Assembly (NCBI GenBank): GCA_017439585.1
Contig: JAFSIV010000022.1
Coordinates: 1 to 41,435, forward strand
Source: Clostridia bacterium
GTDB taxonomy: Bacteria > Bacillota > Clostridia > Oscillospirales > Acutalibacteraceae
DNA: 41,435 bases
Direction of reading: 5' to 3'
Made by a program: the position numbers and the translations under genes. Below the pieces are notes generated by a model. It had not been told where the DNA came from, searched no databases, and was given only the letters and a program-made list of their open reading frames with translations. This document shows positions 1 to 8,262 of the stretch, piece after piece (position 1 is the first letter of the stretch; every line of letters starts with the position of its first letter).

Positions 1-57
1 GAACCCACGACCTCTAGCGTGACAGGCTAGCGTTCTAACCAACTGAACTACCAGGCC
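1..57 (-). tRNA. tRNA-Asp (GTC), cut by the window edge
   Basis: Reverse-complement reading gives an acceptor 5' strand GGCCTGG, a D-arm with GTTC/GAAC, an anticodon stem CTAGC/GCTAG and loop CTGTCAC, so the anticodon is GTC (Asp). The T-arm begins at the left edge and the 3' end is outside the window. It lies 3 bp downstream of tRNA-Val and is presumably in the same transcript. Confidence 0.93.
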
Positions 58-60
58 AAA

Positions 61-136
61 TGGTGGGAACAACAGGGCTCGAACCTGTGACCCTCTGCTT
101 GTAAGGCAGATGCTCTCCCAGCTGAGCTATGCTCCC
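61..136 (-). tRNA. tRNA-Val (TAC)
   Basis: A complete cloverleaf on the minus strand: acceptor GGGAGCA pairs with TGTTCCC (one G-T pair), discriminator A, and an encoded CCA at 61-63. The anticodon stem CTGC/GCAG encloses loop CTTACAA, giving anticodon TAC (Val). It is the first gene of a tRNA operon reading leftwards into tRNA-Asp. Confidence 0.95.
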
Positions 137-193
137 ACATGTGCTGGCTGTACGCTGGCGCACTAACTTGGTTACTCACCGGCGACGAACATT

Positions 194-222
194 ATAATAA
201 CATATAAATATATGTTTGTCAA
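194..222 (-). promoter_or_regulatory. Sigma-A promoter of the tRNA-Val/tRNA-Asp operon
   Basis: On the minus strand a perfect TTGACA (217-222) is followed after 17 bp by TATTAT (194-199), about 58 bp before the 5' end of tRNA-Val. Strong consensus fits a stable-RNA promoter. Confidence 0.8.
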
Positions 223-274
223 GAATTTTTTTAGAAAAATTTTAAAGTTTTTTGATTTATAAAAAAATGCATTA

Positions 275-1027
275 TTAACCTATCTTTTTTGCAACGAATA
301 TTTTGCGTTCACAGGTTAAAGAAGGCACATTTTCGGTCATATCTTCATATATGGCGACTAACTCTAAACCGGCATTTTTAAGAGCGCTTTCGAGTTCATA
401 ATCCGAATAAGCTTTCTCCAAAATATCCTCGCAATATCTATAATATGAACCGTCTTCCTCGTTTAGCACAAAAAAATCAAGCGATATTTCGGTTAAACTG
501 CTTTCTTCCTCGAAGCTGTTTTGCCAGACACAATAAACTTCCTCTTCGTCAATAACAAAAGTATTATTTCCTAAAACCTCTTTATGCTTATAAAGGGTGT
601 TTGCATCGAATATAAAAAGACAGTCTTTCTCTAAAAAAAGCGAAACCTTTTTGAAAGCTTTTTCGAGGGTTTCATAATCTGTTATATGGTTTACACTGTC
701 CATACAGCAGATAACCCCGTCAACCGTACCAAAGAGGTCTAGCTCCTCGGCTTTCTGGCAGAGAAAGAGTACATCAGTTTCAAGCGCTGCTGAGTTTTCG
801 CGAGCCTTTAACAGCATCTCCTCAGACATATCAACCCCGATAACCTCAATACCCTTTAAAGCCATTTGATTAGAAAAACCGCCCGTTCCGCAGGCTAAAT
901 CGAGCAAAAGGGTTGGAGCTTTACCGTGTTTTTTAAAAAGCTTTAAAAGATAATCGGTTCTGCCTTTATAGTTAGCATCGGTCATTAATTTATCATAAAC
1001 CTCGGCAAACTGATTATAACTTTCCAT
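275..1027 (-). CDS. Class I SAM-dependent methyltransferase
   Basis: A 250-residue protein with the Rossmann-fold methyltransferase signature. Motif I LDLACGTGG lies at about residues 42-50, and the ribose-binding acidic strand end (VIGVDMS) about 15 residues later, followed by an adenine-pocket region and a C-terminal beta-rich substrate part. This architecture is typical of small soluble methyltransferases of unknown substrate (COG2226/Methyltransf_25 type), and the substrate cannot be told from sequence. The ATG at 1025-1027 overlaps the stop codon of the upstream yerC-like gene (TAATG), so the two are translationally coupled. No clear terminator follows; an AT-rich stretch leads into the tRNA promoter. 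Confidence 0.85.
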   Translation of the reverse strand: MESYNQFAEVYDKLMTDANYKGRTDYLLKLFKKHGKAPTLLLDLACGTGGFSNQMALKGIEVIGVDMSEEMLLKARENSAALETDVLFLCQKAEELDLFGTVDGVICCMDSVNHITDYETLEKAFKKVSLFLEKDCLFIFDANTLYKHKEVLGNNTFVIDEEEVYCVWQNSFEEESSLTEISLDFFVLNEEDGSYYRYCEDILEKAYSDYELESALKNAGLELVAIYEDMTENVPSLTCERKIFVAKKIG

Positions 1028-1296
1028 TATTTATCAAGCCTCTCAAAAGCGGTTTGGAAGCCTTTATTTATAGCACGGCTCACGCGGCTTATGGTTGCGG
1101 TGGACGCGCCAGTTTCTTTAATTATTTCGTTATAAACCTTTTTTTCATTAAGCATTTTTGCAACCGCAAAGCGCTGAGCAATAGTGTCAATCTCCTTGGG
1201 AGTGCAAGCATCGTTGAAAAAATTATAACATTCTTCTTTGGTTTTAAGGGTTAGTATCGCTTCGAAAAGCTGGTCATTAAAATCGTTTTTTTGCAC
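1027..1296 (-). CDS. YerC/YecD family TrpR-like DNA-binding protein
   Basis: An 89-residue all-helical protein of the Trp-repressor superfamily. The C-terminal half holds a helix-turn-helix, with VYNEIIKETGASTATISRVS as the likely recognition segment, preceded by a TPKEIDTIAQRFAVAKML helix typical of the YerC branch. This branch lacks evidence for tryptophan binding, so the ligand and targets are unknown. It starts at GTG (1294-1296), preceded by a GGGAGGGG ribosome binding site about 9 nt away. It is first in a two-gene operon with the methyltransferase. A second family member lies at 18860-19135. Confidence 0.85.
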   Translation of the reverse strand: MQKNDFNDQLFEAILTLKTKEECYNFFNDACTPKEIDTIAQRFAVAKMLNEKKVYNEIIKETGASTATISRVSRAINKGFQTAFERLDK

Positions 1297-1327
1297 CTTT
1301 TAAATCCCCTCCCATTTATTTGGTTAC

Positions 1328-1356
1328 ATTTTAACACACAAAAGCGTTAAAGTCAA
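1328..1356 (-). promoter_or_regulatory. Sigma-A promoter of the yerC-like/methyltransferase operon
   Basis: Minus strand TTGACT (1351-1356), 17-bp spacer, TAAAAT (1328-1333). It lies back to back with the plus-strand promoter at 1367-1395, leaving about 10 bp between the -35 boxes. Confidence 0.75.
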
Positions 1357-1366
1357 ATATTACTGC

Positions 1367-1395
1367 TTGAATACTGCCATAAAAAATGGTAAAAT
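1367..1395 (+). promoter_or_regulatory. Sigma-A promoter of the yhaO-yhaN-azlCD gene group
   Basis: TTGAAT (1367-1372), 17-bp spacer, TAAAAT (1390-1395). It is divergent from the yerC promoter and about 30 bp upstream of the first start codon. Confidence 0.65.
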
Positions 1396-1424
1396 TATAA
1401 TATTAATATGAAAGGTATTTGATA

Positions 1425-2555
1425 ATGCGAAACATTAAAATTTTACATACTGCCGATATGCATATCGGTGCGGTTTTGAGTTTTTTAAAGCATAATGCGG
1501 ATAGTCGACGCTTTGAAACCCTTATAACCTTTGAGCGAATAATGGATTTGGCAGCGAGAGAAAGGGTTCAGGTTGTTGCTATCGCAGGCGATTTATTTGA
1601 TTCTAATAGAATTGAGAACAGATTTTTTGAGGCGGTTTTTAAAAAGATAGCGGCAAATCCTCAGATTAAGGTGATTTTTGCAGCAGGAAACCACGACCCG
1701 TTGGATGCAGAATCTCCGTTTTTAAGCTATGAGCTGCCTGAGAATTTATATGTTTTAGGCGCTAAGGACGAAAAAATAGTTTTTGAGGATTTAAAGCTTT
1801 GCGTTTACGGTCGTTCGTTTGAAAATGCTTCTTTAAAGGGAGAGGAAAGCTTTTCTTTAAAGACTGACGACGGTTACATAAATCTGCTTGTTCAACACGG
1901 TGAGCTTAAAAGCGACTTAAATTCCGAATACAATGCTATAACACCCGCGTTTGTTAAAACCTGCGGAATGGATTATATTGCGTTAGGTCATGTTCATAAG
2001 GCTATTCCTGTAAGTAAAATCGCGAACACATATTTTGCGTATAGCGGTTGCCCTGAGGGACAAGGGTTTGACGAGCTTGACGAAAAGGGTGTTTACATAG
2101 GTGAAATTGGTAAAAATATTTGCGATTTGAAGTTTGTGCCCGTATCACTCAGACGTCATATTCATTTAAAGGTAAACATCGAAAATCTTTCCTCAAATGA
2201 TGAAATTTCTGCCTTTTTGCTCGAAAGAATCAAGGCAGAGCAAGGCGACGGATATGAGGAAAATCTATATAAGATTGAGCTTATTGGTGAAATTTCTAGC
2301 GACACAGAGATTATAGTTTCGGAAATTGAAAGCAGATTATCCGGTCTTTTATATTTCGTTAAGGTTAAGGATTCAACCGAATTGAAGCTCGATTTAGAGA
2401 GTATTGCCAAGGATACGGGACTCAAAGGAGTTTTCGTTAGAAAAATGCTTGAAAAATTAGAGCTTTGCGATGAAACAGAGCGAGAAAAATATAAAAATGC
2501 CTTAAAAATTGGACTCAAAGCGTTTTCAGGGGAGGTGGGCTACATTGAGGATTAA
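1425..2555 (+). CDS. SbcD/Mre11-like metallophosphoesterase (YhaO family DNA nuclease subunit)
   Basis: A 376-residue calcineurin-like phosphoesterase of the DNA repair exonuclease type (COG0420). All metal-binding motifs are present: DMH at residues 11-13, GDLFDS at about 55-60, GNHD at about 88-91, QHGE at about 157-160 and GHVH at about 188-191. The C-terminal third is the cap and partner-binding region. With the SMC-like ATPase encoded next, it should form a two-subunit complex that processes DNA ends, as Mre11-Rad50 and SbcCD do. I chose ATG 1425 over TTG 1419 because GAAAGG at 1410-1415 is then 9 nt away. The 3' end overlaps the next gene by 11 nt. Confidence 0.88.
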   Translation: MRNIKILHTADMHIGAVLSFLKHNADSRRFETLITFERIMDLAARERVQVVAIAGDLFDSNRIENRFFEAVFKKIAANPQIKVIFAAGNHDPLDAESPFLSYELPENLYVLGAKDEKIVFEDLKLCVYGRSFENASLKGEESFSLKTDDGYINLLVQHGELKSDLNSEYNAITPAFVKTCGMDYIALGHVHKAIPVSKIANTYFAYSGCPEGQGFDELDEKGVYIGEIGKNICDLKFVPVSLRRHIHLKVNIENLSSNDEISAFLLERIKAEQGDGYEENLYKIELIGEISSDTEIIVSEIESRLSGLLYFVKVKDSTELKLDLESIAKDTGLKGVFVRKMLEKLELCDETEREKYKNALKIGLKAFSGEVGYIED

Positions 2556-4899
2556 CTCGATTTATATTTCGGCTTTCGGAAAAATCAAGGATTTAAAGCT
2601 CGATTTTTCGGATAATTTCAATGTGGTTTACGGTGAAAACGAAAACGGCAAAACCACGGTAATGTCATTTATAAAAATGATGTTTTACGGAAGTGAGCGC
2701 GCGAGCGGTCAAATTTCTAAAAACATAAGAAAGAAATACACACCTTGGGATTCCTCTCAAATGGCAGGAAGTATTGATTTTGAGCATAATGGCAAAAACT
2801 ACCGATTGGAAAGAGAGTTTAAGGGCTCTAATTCAACCGATAGAGTAACCCTTTGCGATTTAGAGTTAGGGGACAGGCAATCGGTTTCTGCCGATGTTGG
2901 AAAATCCTTTTTTGGACTCTCGCAGCAAAGCTTTGAGCGAAGCGTTTTTATCGGTCAGTTAGGATTTCCTGAGAAAGACAGTCAGGCTCAGGGCGAGATT
3001 AACGCAAAGCTTTCAAATATTGCTTTAACGGGGGACGAGGATGTATCCTTCGAGGAGGTAAGCTCAAAGCTTTCAAAGGCAAAGCTTTCGCTTATGTCAA
3101 AAAGCGGAAAAGCGGGGCAGTATGATAAAAATGTTAAAGCCGCTTCCGATTTAGCGATTAGAATAGAAAATGCCAAAAAATTATCGGCAGATAACGAGCG
3201 CGAAAAGGCAACTATTTCTATGGCAGAGGAAAAAATCGCGTTAATGCAAAAAAATGCCGACAATATAAAGGTTAAGCTCGATTCCGAAAAGGATATAAGA
3301 AATGCCGAAAAATTAAGAGAATATCTTGATTTAAAAACCGAGCTCGATAGTATAAATTCTAAAATTAAATTATCAGATGGCTCAGTTTTAGACGAAATGT
3401 TTTTAAACAAGCTTAAATTCTGCATTTCAAAGGTTCAAACAGCGAGGGATAAGAAAAAGGCTAAGCAAAACGAAATTGAAACCTTAAAGAAAAGCTTGGA
3501 AATAGCTCTTAGTACCGACGGTGCGAGCGGTAAAGCCCAGGCAGAAGCTTTAAAAACCGAACTTGAAACTGCCGAAAATGAGAAAACGCAGGCAAGTCTT
3601 AAATTAGAAAAGCTAAAAGGTGAAAATACAGATTTAGAAAGCAAGGGCGAAAATAAAAAGCCTCCTGTTTATATGTTAACGGCGGCATTTTGCTTTTTTG
3701 CCTCGGCGATAGCCTTCTTATTTGCGCTTGATTTTTATATTCCCTCTATTTTGTTAGGTGTAGCGGCGGTTTTAATGGTTATAAGTTATTTTATTTCAAA
3801 GCAAAAACTGGTTAAATCAGAAAAAGAGATAACTTCTCTTATTTCAGAAAATGAAAATCTTATCGCAAGTCTTGAAGATGAAATTAAGCGTTTAGAAAAT
3901 CAGATTTTCGATACTAAGGTAAAGCTAGAAACCATAAATTCTGCTTTAAACAGCAGCACTGCGGTTATAGAAAATCAGCAGAAAATGTTATCGCAGTCTT
4001 CGAGCGAATTAACTGCTTTATCTGAGCAGGTAAGTAGCGAGGAAAAGGTTTTATTTGAGCTTTTTGCAAGGTTTAAAAAAAGCGAAAGCTTAGAAGAAAT
4101 TTTGAAAAGTGTTGAAGATATATCTGCTATTTGTGAAGCTCAAAAGGAGATTAAAACAAAGCTTAATTTCCTCGCTCGCGATTTGGGTGATATAAGCTAT
4201 GAAGATGCTAAAAACAAATTAAATTCGTTACCTGACGGAGAGCTTTTATCCGAAGAGGATTTTAAACTTTTAAAGCAAAGGTATGAAGATTTAACCGCTG
4301 ATATAACTGCTCATAAAACTAAGGTTGCATCTGCAAAAGCCACTTTAAACGCGAGTATGAGCAGAGCAGAGGATATATCTGCGCTTAATGCAGAGCTATC
4401 GGTTTTAAAGAATAAAATAAACGCTCAAAAAGATTTTTGCGATAGTATTGATATTGCTCTTTCGATTTTATCAGAGAGCTTTGCAGAGGTTAGAAAAAGC
4501 TATGGCTCAGAGCTTGAAAAGGTATCAGGCGAGATATTTGCAAGACTTTCGGGTGGTAAATACGAGAGTATGGGAATATCAAAGGAATTTGATATAAATG
4601 TTTCTGAAAAGGATAAATTCGGCAGTCGCGAGATAGACTTTTTAAGCAGCGGCACTGCCGACCAGGCTTATCTTAGTTTAAGACTTGCTTTGGCTAAACT
4701 TATCACTGAGGAAAACGAAACTTTACCGATTTTGCTTGACGATACGCTTGCTCAGTATGACGATAAAAGAGCAAAGCTGGCTCTCGAATTTTTAAGCGAA
4801 TATTCCAATGATTCGCAGGCTGTTTTGTTTACTTGCCATAACAGTTTTAAGGCTTTGTCTGAGGATTTGGGAGCTAAAATTTCTGTTTTGGAAAAGTAA
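2545..4899 (+). CDS. SMC/Rad50-like ATPase with an internal membrane hairpin (YhaN family)
   Basis: 784 residues from TTG 2545. The N-terminal half-ATPase carries Walker A GENENGKTT at residues 30-38. Long coiled coils follow, interrupted by two hydrophobic segments (about 373-415) that look like a transmembrane hairpin. The C-terminal half has the ABC signature LSSGTADQAY (about 698) and Walker B LPILLDDTLAQYDD (about 727). This is the YhaN (COG4717) relative of Rad50/SbcC and the partner of the upstream phosphoesterase. TTG 2545 is supported by GGGGAGG ending about 10 nt before it and by the MRINSIYISAFGKI start typical of such ATPases; further upstream the frame runs inside yhaO. A membrane-tethered DNA-end complex is an inference from the hairpin. 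Confidence 0.87.
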   Translation: MRINSIYISAFGKIKDLKLDFSDNFNVVYGENENGKTTVMSFIKMMFYGSERASGQISKNIRKKYTPWDSSQMAGSIDFEHNGKNYRLEREFKGSNSTDRVTLCDLELGDRQSVSADVGKSFFGLSQQSFERSVFIGQLGFPEKDSQAQGEINAKLSNIALTGDEDVSFEEVSSKLSKAKLSLMSKSGKAGQYDKNVKAASDLAIRIENAKKLSADNEREKATISMAEEKIALMQKNADNIKVKLDSEKDIRNAEKLREYLDLKTELDSINSKIKLSDGSVLDEMFLNKLKFCISKVQTARDKKKAKQNEIETLKKSLEIALSTDGASGKAQAEALKTELETAENEKTQASLKLEKLKGENTDLESKGENKKPPVYMLTAAFCFFASAIAFLFALDFYIPSILLGVAAVLMVISYFISKQKLVKSEKEITSLISENENLIASLEDEIKRLENQIFDTKVKLETINSALNSSTAVIENQQKMLSQSSSELTALSEQVSSEEKVLFELFARFKKSESLEEILKSVEDISAICEAQKEIKTKLNFLARDLGDISYEDAKNKLNSLPDGELLSEEDFKLLKQRYEDLTADITAHKTKVASAKATLNASMSRAEDISALNAELSVLKNKINAQKDFCDSIDIALSILSESFAEVRKSYGSELEKVSGEIFARLSGGKYESMGISKEFDINVSEKDKFGSREIDFLSSGTADQAYLSLRLALAKLITEENETLPILLDDTLAQYDDKRAKLALEFLSEYSNDSQAVLFTCHNSFKALSEDLGAKISVLEK

Positions 4900-4920
4900 A
4901 ATGGTATTCAAGGGGAAATA

Positions 4921-5637
4921 ATGAAAGAAAATTTTAAGTTTTTTAAAAAAGGTATGCGAGACGGTATACCCATAGCGCTCGGCTATTTTGCGGTTGCTTT
5001 TGCTTTGGGAATTGAAGCAAAGCAGGCAGGGCTCACCGCCTTTGAGGCATTGCTTTTAGCAGGAACAACCAATGCTTCGGCAGGCGGTTATGCGGCTTTT
5101 AGGATTATAGGCGAGGGCGGAAGCTACATATTAATGGCTATAACTCAGCTTGTTGTTAATATAAGATATTTGCTGATGTCTGCCGCTTTAAGCCAAAAAT
5201 TCGCGCCTAAAACTTCGGTTTTTAAAAGAGCATTAGTGGCTTTCGATATAACCGACGAAATTTTTGGAATTTCTATCGCTCAGGAGGGGTATTTAAATCC
5301 CTTTTATAGTTACGGCGCAATGATAATTTCGATACCCGGTTGGGCTTTCGGTGCATTTTTCGGGGTTATAATGGGAAATGTTTTGCCTGAAAGCGTGGTT
5401 ACGGCTTTGAGCGTTGCTTTATACGGAATGTTTTTAGCAATTATAATTCCGCCAGCGCGAAAAGACAAGGTTATAGGCTTTTTGGTTGTAATATCTATGG
5501 CGCTAAGCTTTGTTTTCGAAAAGCTTACATTTCTGGGAGAGACAGTTCAGAGCTTTAAGGTTATAATTTTAACCGTTTTAATCTCGCTTGCTGCGGCTAT
5601 TTTCTTCCCAAAGGAGGACGAAGAAAATGAAGCATAA
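4921..5637 (+). CDS. azlC: AzlC family branched-chain amino acid exporter, large subunit
   Basis: A 238-residue polytopic membrane protein with the AzlC start (GMRDGIPIALGYFAVAFALG) and conserved motifs such as NASAGGYAAF and LVVNIRYLLMSAAL. Family members (COG1296) work with a small AzlD partner to export branched-chain amino acids or analogues such as azaleucine. The ATG follows AAGGGGAAAT and lies 21 bp after the yhaN stop, so it probably shares that transcript. Its last 11 nt overlap azlD. The actual substrate cannot be read from sequence. Confidence 0.9.
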   Translation: MKENFKFFKKGMRDGIPIALGYFAVAFALGIEAKQAGLTAFEALLLAGTTNASAGGYAAFRIIGEGGSYILMAITQLVVNIRYLLMSAALSQKFAPKTSVFKRALVAFDITDEIFGISIAQEGYLNPFYSYGAMIISIPGWAFGAFFGVIMGNVLPESVVTALSVALYGMFLAIIIPPARKDKVIGFLVVISMALSFVFEKLTFLGETVQSFKVIILTVLISLAAAIFFPKEDEENEA

Positions 5638-5944
5638 TGTTTATATTTATATACTTGTTATGGCGGCGGTTATCTATTTAATAAGGCTTTTGCCTGTTAC
5701 GGTTATACGCAAAAAGATAACCAATAAAACCTTAAAATCTTTTCTTTATTATGTGCCTTATGTAACTCTTGCGGTTATGACATTTCCTGATATAATTAAT
5801 GCAACAAGCTCAATTTGGTCGGGCGCGTTGGCTCTTATAATAGGCGCGGTTCTGGCATATTTTAATCTGGGACTTTTCGGTGTTGCGGTAAGCTCCTGCG
5901 CGGTGGTTTTTATATCAGAGCTTATTATAAAATATTTGGTTTGA
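5627..5944 (+). CDS. azlD: AzlD family branched-chain amino acid exporter, small subunit
   Basis: A 105-residue protein with about four hydrophobic segments, matching AzlD (small partner of AzlC). Motifs include IRLLPVTVIRKK near the N terminus and LYYVPYVTLAVMTFP centrally, both typical of the family. The start ATG 5627 is preceded by AAGGAGG at 5611-5617 and overlaps the azlC stop by 11 nt, an arrangement expected for two subunits of one transporter made in fixed proportion. It is the last gene before the hairpin at 6002-6045. Confidence 0.88.
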   Translation: MKHNVYIYILVMAAVIYLIRLLPVTVIRKKITNKTLKSFLYYVPYVTLAVMTFPDIINATSSIWSGALALIIGAVLAYFNLGLFGVAVSSCAVVFISELIIKYLV

Positions 5945-6001
5945 TTATAAAAAAACTTCTGAATGGTGAACAAGTCCAGTAAAAACGGACAATAGAAAAA
6001 A

Positions 6002-6045
6002 CCTCCTATGGTAGAATTAAAACAACTACCATAGGAGGAATTTTT
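6002..6045 (+). terminator. Perfect 13-bp hairpin after azlD, probable terminator
   Basis: CCTCCTATGGTAG (6002-6014) and its exact complement CTACCATAGGAGG (6026-6038) enclose an 11-nt loop and are followed by AATTTTT. It is the only strong stop signal after azlCD. Oddly, the 3' arm contains AGGAGG with an ATG 7 nt beyond it (see findings). Remainder of the 5945-6265 gap: a promoter at 6094-6122, an inverted repeat at 6143-6180, and no other gene seen. Confidence 0.55.
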
Positions 6046-6093
6046 ATGCCCAAAATATTGAATTTTCAAACATTGATATTTTTTTAACATTTC

Positions 6094-6122
6094 TTGATGT
6101 TAGTATACAACTATGGTATAAT
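6094..6122 (+). promoter_or_regulatory. Sigma-A promoter of the lysR gene
   Basis: TTGATG (6094-6099), 17-bp spacer, TATAAT (6117-6122). Transcription would start near 6129, giving a leader of about 135 nt that includes the 16-bp inverted repeat at 6143-6180. Confidence 0.65.
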
Positions 6123-6142
6123 ATTTTCAAACACTTATAAGA

Positions 6143-6180
6143 TTATATATTTTATAGTCAAAAAACTATAAAATATATAA
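6143..6180. repeat. Perfect 16-bp AT-rich inverted repeat upstream of lysR
   Basis: TTATATATTTTATAGT (6143-6158) and its exact complement (6165-6180) are separated by 6 nt. It lies just downstream of the predicted lysR promoter. It could be an operator (LysR-type sites are often imperfect palindromes with T-N11-A cores), or a leader stem-loop. Confidence 0.6.
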
Positions 6181-6265
6181 ATCAATTTTGGTGCTTTAAA
6201 AGTGTATTTTAAGCGCGAATGCTATTGTTTTATAAAAACAAAAAACGAAACAGGAGATAAAAAAT

Positions 6266-7201
6266 ATGGTTCGTTGGATGCAGTATGTTTATGCGGTTTA
6301 TCAGGAAAAAAGCTTTTCAAAGGCGGCGGCAAGGCTTTATATAAGTCAGCCCTCTTTGAGTAATGCGATAAAAAAGGCAGAGAAGGAGATTGGCTTCTCT
6401 ATTTTTGACCGCAGCACCGTTCCGATTCAGTTAACCGAGCTCGGTCAAGAGTATATAAGGTCGATTGAAATAATTATGGATGCCCAAAAGGGCTTGCAAA
6501 ATTATGTTAATGATATAAACGAACTGAACGCGGGTAATTTTACCATTGGCGGGACCTCGCTTTTTGCTTCCTATATAATTCCGCAGTTTCTGTTTCAGTT
6601 TATGGAAAAATATCCTAAAGTTCATATTAATCTTGTTGAGGGAGCCAGAAGCGAGCTTATCGAGAAGCTAAATGTTGGCGAAATAGACCTTTTGATTGAT
6701 AATATGTATTTTTCAAATAAGATGTTTGAAAGTAAGCATATATATGATGAGCATTTGCTTTTAACTGTGCCTAAAAGGTTTGAGGTTAATTCAGGCTTAG
6801 AGAAATACGCAATGACTGCTGATGATGTCAGAGACGGAAAGCATATAGGACCAAAAATCAAGCCGGTTGAATTAAATACTTTCAAAGATGTTCCTTTTAT
6901 AATGCAAAAGGTTGGAAACGATAGTAGAATAAGAGCAGAATATTTTTGCAAGGAAGCGGATTTTAATCCGAAAATCAGATTAGAGCCGGACGGTCAGATA
7001 ACAACATATAATGCAACCTGCACAGGACTCGGAGCTTCTTTTACGGGCGATATACTAGTTAAGCATGTTCCTGCTAACAATAATATTTTGTATTATAAAT
7101 TAGCTAGCAAAGAGGCAACTCGAATGGTTAGAATTTACCATAAACGAAACCGATACCTGCCAAAAGCCGCAAAAGAATTTTTTAAAATGGTTTCAGAGTG
7201 A
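6266..7201 (+). CDS. LysR family transcriptional regulator
   Basis: 311 residues. The N-terminal winged helix-turn-helix covers about residues 1-60, with recognition helix context SFSKAAARLYISQPSLSNAI and the wing EIGFSIFDRS. The remainder is a periplasmic-binding-protein-like effector domain. The length is normal for the family. The ATG is preceded by CAGGAGATAAAAA. LysR regulators often control neighbouring genes, but here the adjacent azlCD lies upstream on the same strand rather than divergent, so the target is not obvious; azlCD or its own gene are the closest candidates. The effector is unknown. Confidence 0.9.
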   Translation: MVRWMQYVYAVYQEKSFSKAAARLYISQPSLSNAIKKAEKEIGFSIFDRSTVPIQLTELGQEYIRSIEIIMDAQKGLQNYVNDINELNAGNFTIGGTSLFASYIIPQFLFQFMEKYPKVHINLVEGARSELIEKLNVGEIDLLIDNMYFSNKMFESKHIYDEHLLLTVPKRFEVNSGLEKYAMTADDVRDGKHIGPKIKPVELNTFKDVPFIMQKVGNDSRIRAEYFCKEADFNPKIRLEPDGQITTYNATCTGLGASFTGDILVKHVPANNNILYYKLASKEATRMVRIYHKRNRYLPKAAKEFFKMVSE

Positions 7202-7216
7202 AGATTAAAAATAATT

Positions 7217-7256
7217 ACAGCACCCTTTTCCGTTAGTGGAAAAGGGTGCTGTTTTT
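7217..7256. terminator. Intrinsic terminator between convergent lysR and lipoprotein genes
   Basis: ACAGCACCCTTTTCC (7217-7231) pairs exactly with GGAAAAGGGTGCTGT (7238-7252) around a 6-nt loop, followed by TTTTATT. A partial copy of its 3' half recurs at 8235-8258 on the other side of the next gene. Confidence 0.85.
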
Positions 7257-7297
7257 ATTGTTAAAAAACATTAATTCAGGAACTTTTAGAAAAATAC

Positions 7298-8164
7298 TTA
7301 TAAATATATATTATCATCTAAAATAGTATTTTCTTCATCGGGTTGTTCTAATGGGGTAATAGCTGAATTGTTTTTGGAAATTTGCGCTTTAATAAACATA
7401 CTGATTCTAAATATTAAATAAATTATGGCGCCAATCGGTAGCATAAATCTGATAACTTTCATACCACCGCCATAAGTAATATAAGTGTTATAAGCAAAAA
7501 GCCATGCAATATTAAAATTAAACTTGAAACTTGTTGCAGTAAGGGTTGCGCCTACTGTTATAACTCCAAGAGCAATTACAATTAACCATAACGCTTTTAA
7601 CTTAATTTTTTGACGGCAACAATCAATAAATGCAAAGATAACAAACCCTATTATAATAATGTTTGATAATAGTATTATCCATTGAAAAGCGGAAGCTTTT
7701 GACATATTACTAACTGTTCCAACACTATAATAATTTGTTTGTTCGAACGGGGTTATTGAAAATGAGTTTAAATCTGTTTGAGGGGATATAATTTTCACAT
7801 CTACAATATATGTACCAGCGGAAGAAGTCATTTTATAGGTAGCGGTTGAAGAAGTAACCGTTTCATCCAAGGTTATATTTTTATTTTGATAGGCAGAAAG
7901 TATGTTTAAATTATAGCTTTTTGTATCGGCAAGTAACTGCTTCATTTCGTCAAAAACAGGAATAAAATCTTCTTTTGTACAGGTTTCATCCACGATAGCA
8001 TAGGCCGTATCGATGTCATCTTCAATAATCGCATTAAGCATAGCCTCGGTGTTTTTTCGCATTTCATCATTTTCAAACATTTGAATAAGTGCTGAACAAC
8101 CTGTGAATGTAAACACAATGAGACCTATAAGGAGTATAACTGCAATTTTTTTAAAAACTTTCAT
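7298..8164 (-). CDS. Lipoprotein-like membrane protein of unknown function
   Basis: 288 residues, not recognised. The N terminus is a lipoprotein-type signal (hydrophobic stretch then FTFTGC, Cys at about residue 23). An acidic, helical extracytoplasmic region of about 120 residues follows (MLNAIIEDDIDTAYAIVDET), resembling the DUF4878/NTF2-like accessory domains of lipoproteins. The C-terminal half has about three membrane segments, with a charged cytoplasmic tail. ATG 8164 is favoured because AAGAGG lies 8 nt before it; the upstream GTG 8173 overlaps that site. It is a single-gene unit convergent with lysR and flanked by two similar terminator-like sequences. Confidence 0.7.
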   Translation of the reverse strand: MKVFKKIAVILLIGLIVFTFTGCSALIQMFENDEMRKNTEAMLNAIIEDDIDTAYAIVDETCTKEDFIPVFDEMKQLLADTKSYNLNILSAYQNKNITLDETVTSSTATYKMTSSAGTYIVDVKIISPQTDLNSFSITPFEQTNYYSVGTVSNMSKASAFQWIILLSNIIIIGFVIFAFIDCCRQKIKLKALWLIVIALGVITVGATLTATSFKFNFNIAWLFAYNTYITYGGGMKVIRFMLPIGAIIYLIFRISMFIKAQISKNNSAITPLEQPDEENTILDDNIYL

Positions 8165-8262
8165 ATTACGCACCTCTTATATTTATCATATTATTATTTT
8201 ATCATAGTGTTATAAAATACGCAACCGAATATTTTAGTGGAAAGAGGTGCTGTTTTTATATT

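Noticed and set aside
1300-1420. A trp-operator-like site or T-box near the first yerC-like gene
   Set aside because: The divergent region holds only two sigma-A promoters, with no palindrome or T-box specifier/antiterminator elements.
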